From contig JAHRBS010000004.1 in the NCBI GenBank assembly GCA_024305745.1, forward strand, positions 4,836,001 to 4,900,000: a stretch of DNA of 64,000 nt, given 5' to 3'. Positions 20,809 through 31,592 of the stretch are shown in pieces (the first letter of the stretch is position 1; each line of letters opens with the position of its first letter). Made by a program: the position numbers and the translations under genes. The stretch is from Polyporus tsugae (taxonomy: Eukaryota; Basidiomycota; Agaricomycetes; Polyporales; Polyporaceae). The notes beneath the pieces are model-generated. The model searched no databases and was not told the DNA's origin. It was given only the letters and a program-made list of their open reading frames with translations.

Positions 20809-21872
20809 TTACCTTTGCACGCGGTCACCCTTGACGTTGAAGAAAGAGCCGCTATCCGTGGGCGCGGCGCGAGGGAGCTGACGACGACCTTGAGCACGCT
20901 GCCGACACCGACGCCGCGCCCGAGCCGCCCATATCTGGATGGATGAATGCGCCAGCGCACACACGAGAACGTCGTCGTCGGCAATAGTTATCTCTTGCGG
21001 AGTTCGGACGCAGGGCGACGTACCTGTCTGGAGGTGCCCAGGGCAGACCGTCATTGCGGTGATGTCTGGGCGTACCTTCGCCTGTTTGGAACGGTCTGCG
21101 AGCTCGAGCGGTCAACGAGCCTGCCAATGACTTGGAGGAATGCTGGTACCTGACGTGTGGGGAGTTAACCGGGGCAGCAGCGACGCACGAGCATGCCACA
21201 TGTTGAGCCCCGCCTTGGTGACGGCGTAGGACGCGAAGTGCTGCCCGAGGTCCGTGCCGATGCTCCCGACTCGCGTGCTGGAGATGTTGACGACCGTCTT
21301 CTTGGCGCTGTTTGCGACGACGAGCGGGAGGAGGAGCGACTGCGCGAGGCGGTACGCGGGGCCGTCTGGAAGACCTCCGTGAGGTCGGCCACCTTGAACG
21401 AGAAGGCGTTGTCGGTTCCGCCGGGGTTCTAGGCACGATGGGAGCAGGGCGGGCGGGAGTGACAGACGTACGCTGGCTAGCACTAGACCCCGGGACTCAC
21501 GATGCCGGCGTTGTTGATCAGGTAAGTAGTCGATGCCGTTCTCGCCGACGACCTGAGCTGCCTCGCGCTCCGCGTCCTTGATCGACTCGACGTCGTTCAC
21601 GTCGAGGCGGAGGATATGCAGCCGCCCAGCCGCCGCCAGGGTAAGTTAAAGGAGACCATGCAGTGCGTCCGCTTTCTCGGACGGGCTACGACAGGCGGCG
21701 AGCACTGCACGATGTTGCGGGGAGATTGGAGGAGCTGCTTCGTCATCTCGAGGCCGAGCCTGTCCTAGGAGCTACTGAAGTACTGATCAATGAGCGCGAC
21801 GGATAGGGAGCACGGAGAATCAATGGCGCACCCGGTGACGAACCAGACGGTTTCTCCCTTTGACTCCGACAT
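20809..21872 (-). pseudogene. Short-chain dehydrogenase/reductase pseudogene
   Basis: Pieces of one SDR protein can be followed leftward from ATG 21872, but only by changing frame. MSESKGETVWFVTG opens at 21872. LGLEMTKQLLQSPRNIV is followed by a roughly 5-nt insertion near 21707 before LAACRSPSEKADALHG. There is an in-frame TAA at 21648-21646. A 4-nt insertion near 21523 separates GIDYL from the conserved INNAG. An ordinary intron follows (about 21500-21434). A roughly 10-nt loss near 21363 lies before AQSLLLPLV and the intact catalytic segment ASYAVTKAGLN (YxxxK). The C-terminal part (TVCPGHLQT, DMGGSGA, GSVLKVVVSSLAP, DSGSFFNVKGDRV) is again spread over three frames. SDRs are NAD(P)-dependent oxidoreductases; this copy resembles the sniffer-like cytosolic group. 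With at least five disabling changes it should not make a working enzyme. Confidence 0.85.
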
Positions 21873-23946
21873 AGTACTGTATAGCTGAGGAAGGTTCAAT
21901 CGGCTGAGATGGATAACGAGGAGGAGGTTGTGGCTCTCGGTGTTGACGTTCAGGCCTCAGGGTTTGGAGAGTGGGCAGTCCTGAGAAATATATCCGCATG
22001 CCCGCAGGAAAATCAGCAGTTGACTGGGACTCTCCACTGCCAGTTCCGAAAGCTGGGAAGGCGCCTAATCACCCTTGCGCCAGAACTTGCGGCGGTGATC
22101 GGATGCCTCAGCATTTCAACCTACACCCCAACTACACCCAAGGCTACAGGTACCCATGCGGGGCTGTCCAGCGTTGGCTCGTCGAAATCGTCCAGCAGCT
22201 CGTCGATCCTCGCCTCCCGCGGAGGAGAGGGCAGGGACCCGGATACTTAGTCCGATATATGTATGTGGAAGCCACACGCTGAGTAAAATCCGGGTCCGAC
22301 TCGAAAGCTAAAGCCACTCCCGTCTTTCTGCAGAGCTTGTTGCCTGAAGATAGCCTATCGAGGTTGCAGCCGGACCATCATCAATGCAACAGTACGTGAT
22401 GTCTCCTTCGAGATCAGATGATTTCGCATGCGCCTAGATGATTCGGAAACAAGTAGTCAGGTTCGTCCGTCATACAGGATGCTCGAAGCCATGCAGGTAC
22501 GTGACGTTTCTGACCTCTTCTTGACGGTGCGATGTCAGGACGATCCTGCCATGGTGGACTCGGGCTGTTGCCTAGTCATCGGTCCAACTTCGTGGAGATG
22601 GCATTGCACCATCGAATGCTGTACATTGTTCAGACTGCGCAATAGGCGAGGTATTTGTGCGACGGAAAAAGCGTGCACGGACATGGCCATGCCTGGACGT
22701 GCTCTGAGTCGCATACATGTGGCGTGTTTGAGGAGTCACGGCGTGGCCGTGAGCGCGGTGCGGAGAGCCTTTCCATGATCATTGGGACCTTCTAGTGTTG
22801 CACTATGACAATGTGCAGCGAACTCATCTTCTGCTTCCATGAGTCGGCTCCGTGTCTTAGCAGCACTTTCCATGACGGCCCGTTGTGTGGTTAATTCCGG
22901 GTATTTGGGGAGCTGTGAGGGTCTTTTCAATTTCCGGACGTCATCCGCGTTGCTGATCAATCCGAAACTTCATGTATCTCTATTGTTTAGGCCTCATATG
23001 ACGTATCTGTGGTGTTGAGACTGAGGTTCAGGGGATGTTCAACCGAGGACCCCTTGTTGTGGCCCCTTCATCAGACGTAAGCCTCGTGATAACAGACGCA
23101 GACGGCGCGCGGCGATGTTTCGGCCCCCAGCCTCGGATGCAATCTATTCGGATTGACGATCATTGTGCAGGAAGTCCCCAGAACAACATATGCAACCCGC
23201 CTGTTTCGGAGCCTGTACAGTACTCGTCCCACAATGGCGGCTCCACTGAGACACATTCGGATTCCAAGAACCAGCTCCTCGATACAGAGGACGGCAATGG
23301 TGCATCGTGCATATACGCTGGAGTACAGACACATATTCGGGGCTGGACACTATTCCGACCTTCGTTTCTGTCTGTTTCGCCCACCGTTGAAGGTCTGACG
23401 ATTTGACCCGCAGGACGATGCTTCTCCCCTCCACTTTGAATGTCGGGAATACTTCAAGCTCATTCCTCTCCCCATCCTGGAATACGTCCGATGAACCCAC
23501 CGACGGCGTGTAGTATCTCGAATAGAGTTCACGCACACCCAGTGGTTCGAACTCGCACCGCATTCTCGCTACTTTCATGCATGTGGACACCCTAGAATCG
23601 GAAGGACCTTAGATCGTACAGTGCGCAAACGGCCACATTCGTATCCACAACCCCATACCAACAATGCTGGTAACGGGTCTGCCGACCAGCACTAGCAACC
23701 TCGTGGATACAGGGATATATGCGAACGCACAGGCTGCTCGCCAGCGGTACCTTTGATCTGAGGGGACTCGCCGATTCTCTGACAAGGGAATTTTCTATTA
23801 CTGCTCCATCGAACAAGAATCTTTTTCTAGCCTATCATGGGGCAACGTACATAAACACACCCGATACTACCAACAACCCGACCCTCACTGCCAGTGGCAA
23901 GTAGCGTCCTCAAATACTATATATCCCCTCCTAACATACTCGATAG
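21873..23946. other. Intergenic region, 2 kb, no gene recognised
   Basis: Contains many short ORFs on both strands. Plausibly protein-like fragments are at 21970-22260 (plus) and 23160-23590 (minus, about 148 codons), but neither has a motif I recognise nor a convincing exon chain. The right end must include the 5' exon and promoter of the DUF6535 gene. Confidence 0.4.
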
Positions 23947-25234
23947 GATGAAGAATCCGGGTGCACCGGGGAAACAAGGTTCCATGAAGGATGGACACAG
24001 TGCGCGAATGGACTTCGTGAGCGAGACGCGGACAAAGTAGCGGCAATGTCTCACGAGCCCGATGCCTTCCTGGCATTTGTAAGTTTTTTTTTGCTTCCAA
24101 TCCGAACGTTTCGCCCATTCGTCGGCGTGCTGAGATTCTCCGTCGCAGTCTGGGATTTTCTCCGCTGTCATAACCCTGTTCGTCAGCCAAAGCACGACGT
24201 CGCTCCAGCCGGACAACTCGCAGCTCACCGTCGACATCCTCCGCACGATATCTCAGCAGATTCGAAGTCAGAGCGCCGCTTCGGACAGCATCGCGAGCAT
24301 CCAACCTTTCCAGAGCAGCACTCTCGACATCGTACTGAACTCGCTCCTCAACGCAGGCCTCCTCTGCAGCCTCATCGCGTCGGGGATGAGCCTATGGGTC
24401 ATGCAATGGCTCCGCGAGTACGTCCTCGACGAGCCCTCTTCCCCACGCAGCCGCGCGCGCGTCCGCCTAGATCGCTACCACGGCCTGCGGAGATGGAACG
24501 TGCGAGGGATCGTCGCGTGCATCTCCATCCTCCTCCAGCTCTCCGTCCTGCTGTTCTCCGCGGGGGTCGTCATGCTCGCGTACGAGCTGAACCCCACCCT
24601 CGCTTGGGTCCTGCTCGGACTCAACGCCGCCTGGTGGACGGTGACGTGGGGCTCGGCGCTGTGCCCGATGTTCTCCCCTAGCTCCCCGTTCAAGTCGCCG
24701 CTCTCCCGAGCGATATTCCGCGTGGCGTTCCATTTTCGTCGGATCTTCGGCAAACGCTTCGAATTCATGAAGGAGTCGAGGATAGGGATGTTCCGCACCA
24801 TCGAGAAGCGGGAGCTGGACGAGACGGCGCAACACCAGTCGAAGCTCGAGCTGGAGGCGCTCGCGTTCGCGAACCGTGAGTTTTGGGGGAGCGGGCGGTT
24901 GAGGGCGATCAACAAGTGTTTCAGGGAGGTAGGCGACAGGTCTGGGGCGCTGAAACGGATCGAACATATTCTGCGGGCGCATTATGGGATGAAGATGGGT
25001 CAGTCGGACACGTTCGAGTCGAGGGGGGAGCAAGGTCTACGGACGGAAGACGAGGGCGTCAGGCAGCTGATGCGGATCTGGTGCGAGATATTCGTACAAG
25101 ATAATGGAGAGAAGGCCGGACTGCAGGAGAGGTACCGGGTTTTCGATGCCGTGTCGGGGAGCGTAGTGGCTGGGGATTCCGAGTCGTTGACTGCGACAGT
25201 GCGTGAAAGGGTATGGCTGGCTGGCTTTCGGTGA
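23947..25234 (+). CDS. DUF6535 membrane protein, 5' end unresolved
   Basis: Member of a large basidiomycete family of unknown function. The exon ending at 24078 reads (from an acceptor at about 23946) DEESGCTGETRFHEGWTQCA and then DAFLAF. A 70-nt intron (24079-24148) joins it to 24149-25234, starting SGIFSAVITLFVSQSTTSLQ. That is the first helix and following loop of DUF6535, normally near WxxY and LxxFAGLFSAVVTAF. Later come LLNAGLLCSLIASGMSLWVM, KxWxREY-like QWLREY, and two further helices around RWNVRGIVACISILLQLS and YELNPTLAWVLLGLNAAW. The C-terminal 200 residues are soluble and charged. An ATG at 24046 is in frame but too far into the domain to be the natural start. A first exon probably lies upstream, and I could not join one in phase. 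Confidence 0.7.
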
Positions 25235-26551
25235 TGTTTGGATGACCGCGACGGGAAGCTAGGAGACGATCCTTGGTGGGGCCCTCAGGGAGCAGTATCT
25301 ACGATGGTTATGATGGCATGATCCTGGACTTGGAAATGTTAACGTTGTTCTAGTCATGCAACGGTCGTAATTATTATGTGCGATACGTATACGGTACAAG
25401 AAAGCAATACCTCACCTGAACCCACGAGTCTTGTTTATGCGTCCACTGCAATGGGGTACTGTCTGAACTGCACAGTGGTGGACGACGGCGACTCGAAAAC
25501 GCCTCAAGCAGTCAAGTTGCATTTTGGCTGGTTCGGGCTCCTCCGGTTTGCGGCCGAGATGTGACTGCGACGCCTCGGCCCGGATCGGAGGACGCGTAGG
25601 CGCCGAGTCCCCACTCGGCGGGGCCATCCAACATCTCCTCTAAGGCAAGAAATTCTTCTTGATACACCACGTACGGGTACCTGGAGCCGACACCGGGTTC
25701 CGGTCCAATAGGTTTGAATAGCTGCGTGGATGTCTGCGCAATTCGACAGTCCGGCTGCGAGTCAGGCCCGAGGAATCCGTTTTGAGAATCGTGACATCCC
25801 TGGTGGGCGAGGAAAGTGAGCACTTTTCGTTTTTGACGCTATATTTCTGATATCTCTTTGGCCATGATTCCTATAGAATGCTCCGTTGAGGCGTTATGCC
25901 TCGCATACGTACAGCAGGGCAACAGGTGACTACCCGCAGTGCCGAGACAACATGAAGACAGCCCAGGGGACGTTTTAGCTTGCGTTCATTACGCGGTCAC
26001 TATCGCCCGACATGTCTCGACAAGTGGACTGCGGGCCGGAGCACCATATCGCTAGCCACCCTGCCACTGAAGCACTGGTACCTAAGACGTCTGGGGTGCA
26101 AGTTCACCCTCAAATTCATCAGTATGTCTATTTTCACCGCTGAGACACACAAAGCATCATGTCTGATAGATTTTTGAGCGCATACAACAACCAAGTCTGT
26201 CGACTACTCGATTATCATCGACTTTGTGTGGAATCTCCCTCCATAGCCCTCATTCCCGGCCACTTCGGGGAACCGGCTGCGGACAGCGCGTGGACCTACA
26301 CGCCCCGCTACACCATCCGCTCGTCCGCAGAATTGAATTCTATTGCGGAGATGGCGTACGTGTCACAATTCCCGAGGTCGGTTGATCTCGACGTCGACAT
26401 TCGCAACTGCGCCGAGAGCACCACCTCCGATTGCGCAGCTAGTATCGAATGCTTGCGGTCGCAGCACTGTACGATCCATAAAACGTGCCACATCCTAAGG
26501 TCAGTTCGCGCTGTATATAATAACATACACCCAGAGTTGGCATTTGACAGC
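25235..26551. other. Intergenic region before the F-box gene
   Basis: About 1.3 kb without a recognisable gene. The frame of the F-box protein is open back to 26159 but looks like leader sequence. A TATA box (TATATAATA) at about 26514-26522 sits roughly 30-38 nt before ATG 26552, so transcription probably begins just ahead of that ATG. Confidence 0.5.
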
Positions 26552-27798
26552 ATGGCATCATTGCAGACGCAGCCTGCGGCTCGACTCGTCAGCGACATCC
26601 TCCTCCAAATCTTCTACCATCTGGAGACAGACGAGTCTCTCTGTGTCGTCGCTCTCGTCTGCCACTCCTGGACGATATCTGCACAGGTATTGTTGTACAA
26701 CACTATCTGTTTCAGCGCATGGGACCCCAAGGACTCGACCTCCTTCGAGCGAAGCAACCTTTTCGCTCGCACGATGCACACCGCCCCGTCTCTTGCACGC
26801 TTAGTTCGCTACCTCTCGCTACACACCGACGCAGACGTCATTCGGGACCAGATCGAGTGGCTACACCTGCTCCCAGAACACGGTCTCAATCGATTCCGGT
26901 ACATGTGGTCCTCCGAGAACACGTTTGACCCATACATCCTCATGGTCCCAGCCGTCCGCACGGTAACCCACTTCATCGCCCACGGACCACAAAACCCCTC
27001 CAGCCTCCGAACGTGTCTCTCCCTCCCTAATCTGGAGACACTCGAGGTGTCCCTTGCGGACTGCGACGACGACGCGGGTTGGAGAGACTGGGAGATCCAC
27101 GCCTCCCTGGCGCCGCGTCTCCGGAAGCTCATCATCCGCGTCTACTTTGTCTCGTGCCCCGCCGCCCTCTCCCTCTTCACCGCGTTCGCGCCCCAGCTCT
27201 CCACGTTCCAGCTGCACGCCCTGTACGAGATATTGCAGCCGCACCGCGAGTGGGCGGCTGCGCTCACCTCGCTCGGGAGCCATCTCAAGCAGCTCGTCTT
27301 GAGCGGCTCGATATGCTGGACGAAGGACGGCCGGCCGTTCCTGGACGCCTTGGCCCGGCAGAGTCGCTCGCTCGAGCTCATCCGGTGCCCGGAGGGGTCG
27401 TACACGGACGCGTTCTTCCACCACCTGCCGTCGACCGTACAGACCCTCGAACTTTACGTCGACGTCCCCCACTCGCGGTTCGCGCACGAACGCGCTCTCG
27501 TCGAGCTGCTTCGAGAGGTCATGCAGGGGCGACGACAGAGCGATCTGAAGCAAGTTCGCTTCCTTTCGCAATACCAGACGACGCTTCCACTGTCATCGGA
27601 GGTCGTCGAGGTTTTTCGCGGGAGCAGGGTCAGGCTGACGTGCGAGCGGGCGGAGCTGTACACTCCGGTGCAGTACATGTCGGAGGCCGATATCGTCGAG
27701 TCCAGTGAGTGCGGGGTACTTCCGTATCGGATGTGTCGTAGCTTTCAGCTGACGAATGGGTTGGCTTCGCAGGCTTCAGCTCCGAATTCTGTCATTAA
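26552..27798 (+). CDS. F-box domain protein
   Basis: The N-terminal F-box (residues about 10-52: LVSDILLQIFYHLETDESL then VALVCHSWTISAQVLLY) should bind Skp1 and recruit a substrate to an SCF ubiquitin ligase. The rest has leucine-rich strands in the style of basidiomycete F-box/LRR-like proteins (LPNLETLEVSLADCDD, LRKLIIRVYF, LKQLVLSGSICW, VQTLELYVDVPHS). The substrate cannot be inferred. The start at 26552 is chosen because the F-box begins at once and a TATA box is 30-38 nt upstream; a longer start at 26159 would add 131 residues of unfamiliar sequence. Near the end a consensus intron (27705-27772, GTGAGT to CGCAG with CTGAC) gives a stop at 27798. Read unspliced, the frame continues to 27841. 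Confidence 0.75.
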
Positions 27799-28032
27799 TA
27801 TTAAGGCCGCACGCTCTGACTTCCGACCGCTTTTTGCCTAGGTCAGCTCGATATTGTACACGTCCGCACCATGTATATAGCACTGTGTATTCAATCATAA
27901 ATTTTGCGATCTGCAGCTGCCAGCCGTGCCGGCCGCCGAAAATGTAGTTAGCCATGTCATAAGTACAGTGGTCCACATCAGTAAGTATGTACTTGAATGT
28001 ACTAATGATATGTAAGTTGTCGTACTAGCGCT
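27799..28032. other. Unique sequence left of the tandem array
   Basis: 3' flank of the F-box gene. It has no counterpart at the other unit junctions (just left of 38027, 47561 and 57095), so the array homology begins at about 28033 and copy 1 has its own promoter context. Confidence 0.7.
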
Positions 28033-28130
28033 GACTGCAGAAGCAAGGGCACGTGGTGTGGGTCGATGAAGAGACTCGTTCGTGGACTTCGACTTTATCC
28101 TCTCCGCCCCCATCCTCACTTCTTCCAGCG

Positions 28131-31100
28131 ATGACCCAAGACCCCCCATCCTCCTCTCGTCTCACCCATACCTCTCCCGCTTCCGACAATCGTCCTCAAA
28201 CGCCACCCCGCCATGCAGACAACACAGCCATCGACCCCGCCACTTTCTACGGCCCCGGATCCTCAAACCTCGGCTCCTCCAACACCTCCTACATCCCCCC
28301 AGAACCCTCATCCTTTCGAGAACCGGAGCTAGTCGAAGAGGAGCCCATTCCCAAAGATCCGTCCTGGGTCCCCGAGCCCATCTCAGGCTGGGGCGAACCC
28401 AGCGACGGATGGGACAACCTTAACCTCCTCGACTCATGGGCCGAGGCCGAGGCCGCCCACAAGATAGCCATAGACGGCAGAGACGACTACGAGGAGTCGC
28501 ACTGGTACGACCCCGCAGTCCGCGCCATCCATCCTCGCCCCGGCACAGGCGTCCTCCCGCCTCTCCTCGCAGACATGCTCCACGATCCCGACCACGCGCT
28601 CTACTCGGTGAGCACCCAAGTGCATCCTCCTCTCGTCTCGCCCCCATCGCCCTACACTCCATCCGCCGACGAGGTCCGGACCGCCATCCCCCACCCGAAC
28701 GCGTACTTTTGCCGCGAGCACAACGGCTGGGTGCTGTTGCTCTGGAAAGCCTCGACCGTCCTCCCGCCTCTGGTCAAGGAGCCCGATCCGCCCGTGCCCG
28801 ATCAGGGCCGCCGGAAGCAGACGAACTCTTGCGTCGGCGACGGCGAGCAGCCGTTCGGCCAGGCGAACCTCACCCACCACTGGCACCGATACGAGAAGGC
28901 GGTCGACGCGACAAAGCTGAACCCTCCGTACGCCCATGGGGACCTGTTGCTGGATCTCTACCTCTGCTGCCAGTGCTCGATGTACTGTCTCGTCTCGGAC
29001 GTCATACCCGGCGTTATTCCCCTGGCGCTCGTGAACGAGTTCACGGTGGACAAGATCGGGCATCCGGCCATCGACAAGACGCCAAAGGCGACGGCGGTTG
29101 CAGGGTGGGAGACTGTGTTAACGTGAGTAGGATATCGCGTTCGCTTTCGTATTTACCCGCTTCACGACGGGAAAAAGCCCGATGGTTCGGGTCGGAGAAT
29201 CCTTTAGCAATCCGACAGGCATTAGTCCATCTCTGGCCCCGGAAAGGGCTTGTAGTGTTGCGACGGCGATTGGTGTCCTGGTCGCGGCTATGGTCGCAAA
29301 TCTGGTTCAGGACCTGAATCTCGGAGGCGCGGCCGTCGCACGCAATTGAATAACATTGACCTGATAATGGTCTATTAATTGCGCCCATCCCGGAATTCCG
29401 GTCCTGGACAGGCTTGCACGGCGTGCACCTCGACATTCCGCAAGCCGCAAAATGTTCGTGGAATCACCTTGGTGGCAGGGAGCTCGAGTGCGCTTCATGT
29501 TCGTGGAATGCTCGTGGAGTCCTTTGTGGCGTGCACAAAGAGGGAAGCGCGCTCGAGCGCCCTGCCATGCAAGACACCAAGGTGATTCCACGAACATGTC
29601 GCGACCAGCGGCATCTCAGGATGCACGCTGTGTTGCAGACTGGTCCGTGACAGGAGACCAATCACTGGCCATTTTGCAAGGCTATAGCGAGGGATGGTTT
29701 TCCCTTGAACTTCCTCCCACCAACCATCGCGCTTTGCTCGTAGTGCTTTTCTTTTACCCATACTCAACTCATTTGTCCCTCAGTATCATCGATAACCGGC
29801 TGTGGAGAGACGAGAAGCGGTCGCTGCCCATAGCAAGACCGAGGTTTCGCACAAAGATCGGGTGGAACGGCCATGTGTGAGTCGCGTTCATGCTCCACTA
29901 CGCGCGTACTGACTGAGCAGCTACAGCGAGCGCGTCTTCGAAGCGCTCGGCTTCCCACTCGACAACCTCAGTCAGAGCGAGGGGAAGGCGGAGGAGCTCG
30001 CGCTGCAGCCACCACCCATTGATCCCTCCACGGCAGAGGGCAAAGCGTCCCGGACGAAGCTTCTGCGCGCGTGGGTCGAGCTCGGCGCGTGGTTAGCGAT
30101 CTATGAGAAGGGGAACAGTGAGTGGGATCGGCTGCGACGTGCGCTGCTGCTAACAGTCATGCAGAGGAGGCGTTCAAGGACTACAACCCGATGGTCATAC
30201 ACGTCAAGGCGGATAGCGAGCGCGATCTGTACCAAACGGGCATTGGCGCGCACGTCTCGCAAAGTGCGTATTTTTTTCATCGGAAGATCAGTTTGTGCGC
30301 CTGGTCAACTGCGCGGTCTAAACACGGGGTGGCCGAGAAACTTGATTTTTCCCCGGCGTCGGCCGCGGTTGGCGGTTGAACACTGGGCTGGAGTCACTGG
30401 TAGCGGAGGGACTCCTACCACGGCAAGGGTGTGCTCATTCACGGCCTCCCACTGCCACGTGGGGCCAAAACCCTATCTCTTCTTCGTACACCTCCCTTTC
30501 GAAAATCGGCTCGCAACAAGTCCCCATGTATGCGGATAGAACAACTTGTTGCGAGCCGAGTTTCGATTGAGGGGAGTCCCGAGATGTAGTTAGGTTTCTG
30601 ACCACACATGGCAGTGGGAGACCATGAATGAGCACAACCTCTGCAGTCCTCCTGCCTTACCTCTGCTCTGGGCCGTCGACTCCCCCAAGTGGGGGGTAGC
30701 TGTGCATCGACCGCGCACGGGCGACTTGTTTTCCCCTTCTTTTGCTTCTATAACCACGTTATCTCACAACCAACGTAGTCGCGCGAGGAGCCCTCCCGGA
30801 ACACATAATCTCCGAGACACAACTGGAGCCGTCGTGGAAGGCACTGGGCATGACCGCGAGCACGTACTCCTGGGGTAAGTTCATTCCTCGTCACACCTGC
30901 CCACGCTGACACAGTCTCCGACAGAACACCTCGCATTCGCGTATCTCGCGCAGTGCAGATGCGACCCCGCAAACACGATGGTGTACTTCACGCACCTGGT
31001 GACGATTGTGAACACGATGATGAACCTGCATGTGAGCGTGCCGGACCAGCTGCAGTCTTTCATCGTGCGGGAAAAGGAGCGGTATCGGTTCACAATCGAC

Positions 31101-31592
31101 GAGCACGCGGGGTACGCGCGGATGCTCGGGTTCGGGCGGGACAACGACCTCGGGGTGGAGCTCGACAGCGAGGTCGACGACGAATTTATCGCACAGGCGT
31201 GGCGGAGCGCGCGGCAGCGGGCATGGCTGAACGCGACGGATGCGTCGCAGAAGCGGGCACAGCTGAACGACGCGCTCAAGGTTGTCGCGGAGCAGCGGGG
31301 TAGTGTCGTGCTGATCAGGGTCTGGGTCGAGGAGAAGGGGAGCGGGATGTCGCCGGAGACGGCGTACCAGACGCTAGATGTGCCGAGCGAGGTGGACGAG
31401 ACGATGCTGTTGACGGTGTATTCGATGCGGGTATGTGGTGGTTTGTTCTGTGCGAACGGTCTTGACGAGGGTGTGCGGTTTCAGATCGAGGACCAGCCTA
31501 GTCAGTCGGACAAGATGCGCGAGGCTCTGAACGTCATCGCGGAGGTGACGAACAGCGACCGATTGCGGCAGTCGGTTGGTTATCCTTACTAA
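28131..31592 (+). CDS. Ubp2-like ubiquitin hydrolase N-terminal half, no catalytic domain (array copy 1)
   Basis: Seven exons: 28131-29122, 29784-29876, 29927-30117, 30165-30263, 30779-30874, 30925-31430, 31485-31592; 694 residues. Residues 1-90 are Pro/Ser-rich. The middle matches the non-catalytic region of fungal Ubp2-type hydrolases (AIHPRPGTGVLPPLLADMLH, then VRTAIPHPNAYFC, HRYEKAVDATKL, a Cys cluster DLYLCCQCSMYC near 275-286, SDVIPGVIP, TKIGW, YQTGIGAH). Two RPT repeats follow, at about 553-615 (ARMLGFGRDNDLGVE to VVAEQRGS) and 637-688 (AYQTLDVP to EALNVIAE, SDRLRQ). Full-length relatives continue into the USP domain (a GNTCYLNS Cys-box); here the frame ends six residues after DRLRQ. 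No Cys-box was found in the following 6.4 kb. In yeast the Ubp2 N-terminus helps bind Rup1 and Rsp5, so this product could still bind partners or ubiquitin but cannot cleave. Intron 4 carries an insertion unique to this copy. Confidence 0.8.
29355..29690. repeat. Imperfect long inverted repeat in intron 1, copy 1
   Basis: The reverse complement of the right side (29575-29680) aligns with the left side (29362-29475). The core arms ATGTTCGTGGAATCACCTTG and CAAGGTGATTCCACGAACAT are perfect, while the outer arms are decayed. The shape is that of a foldback or miniature inverted-repeat element that expanded this intron to 661 nt. Copies 2-4 hold a shorter version (about 39380-39660 in copy 2) lacking part of the left core, so the element was there before the copies diverged. 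Confidence 0.7.
30428..30639. repeat. Foldback (MITE-like) element in intron 4, copy 1 only
   Basis: About 212 bp forming one long hairpin. The left arm runs from GGTGTGCTCATTCACGG to CGGCTCGCAACAAGT and the right arm from ACTTGTTGCGAGCCG to CCATGAATGAGCACAAC. The two are reverse complements over roughly 95 bases with scattered mismatches and a 20-odd-base loop. The corresponding intron in copies 2-4 is only 48 nt and has no trace of it. No coding capacity. Confidence 0.85.

Noticed and set aside
23535..23565. tRNA B-box-like GGTTCGAACTC
   Set aside because: No A box at the right distance upstream and no cloverleaf could be formed.
23144..23590. 148-codon minus-strand ORF
   Set aside because: No recognisable motif, promoter or splice partner; a frame this long is expected by chance in GC-rich intergenic sequence.
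26159..26551. Extended N-terminus of the F-box protein
   Set aside because: The frame is open, but a TATA box sits 30-38 nt before the internal ATG and the F-box starts right after it. The extra 131 residues look unlike conserved protein.
28434..29317. ORFs of 209 codons (minus) and 293 codons (plus, other frame) overlapping exon 1 of each array gene
   Set aside because: They repeat in all copies but are shadows of the Ubp2-like exon, whose frame matches a known family and shows mostly silent changes between copies.
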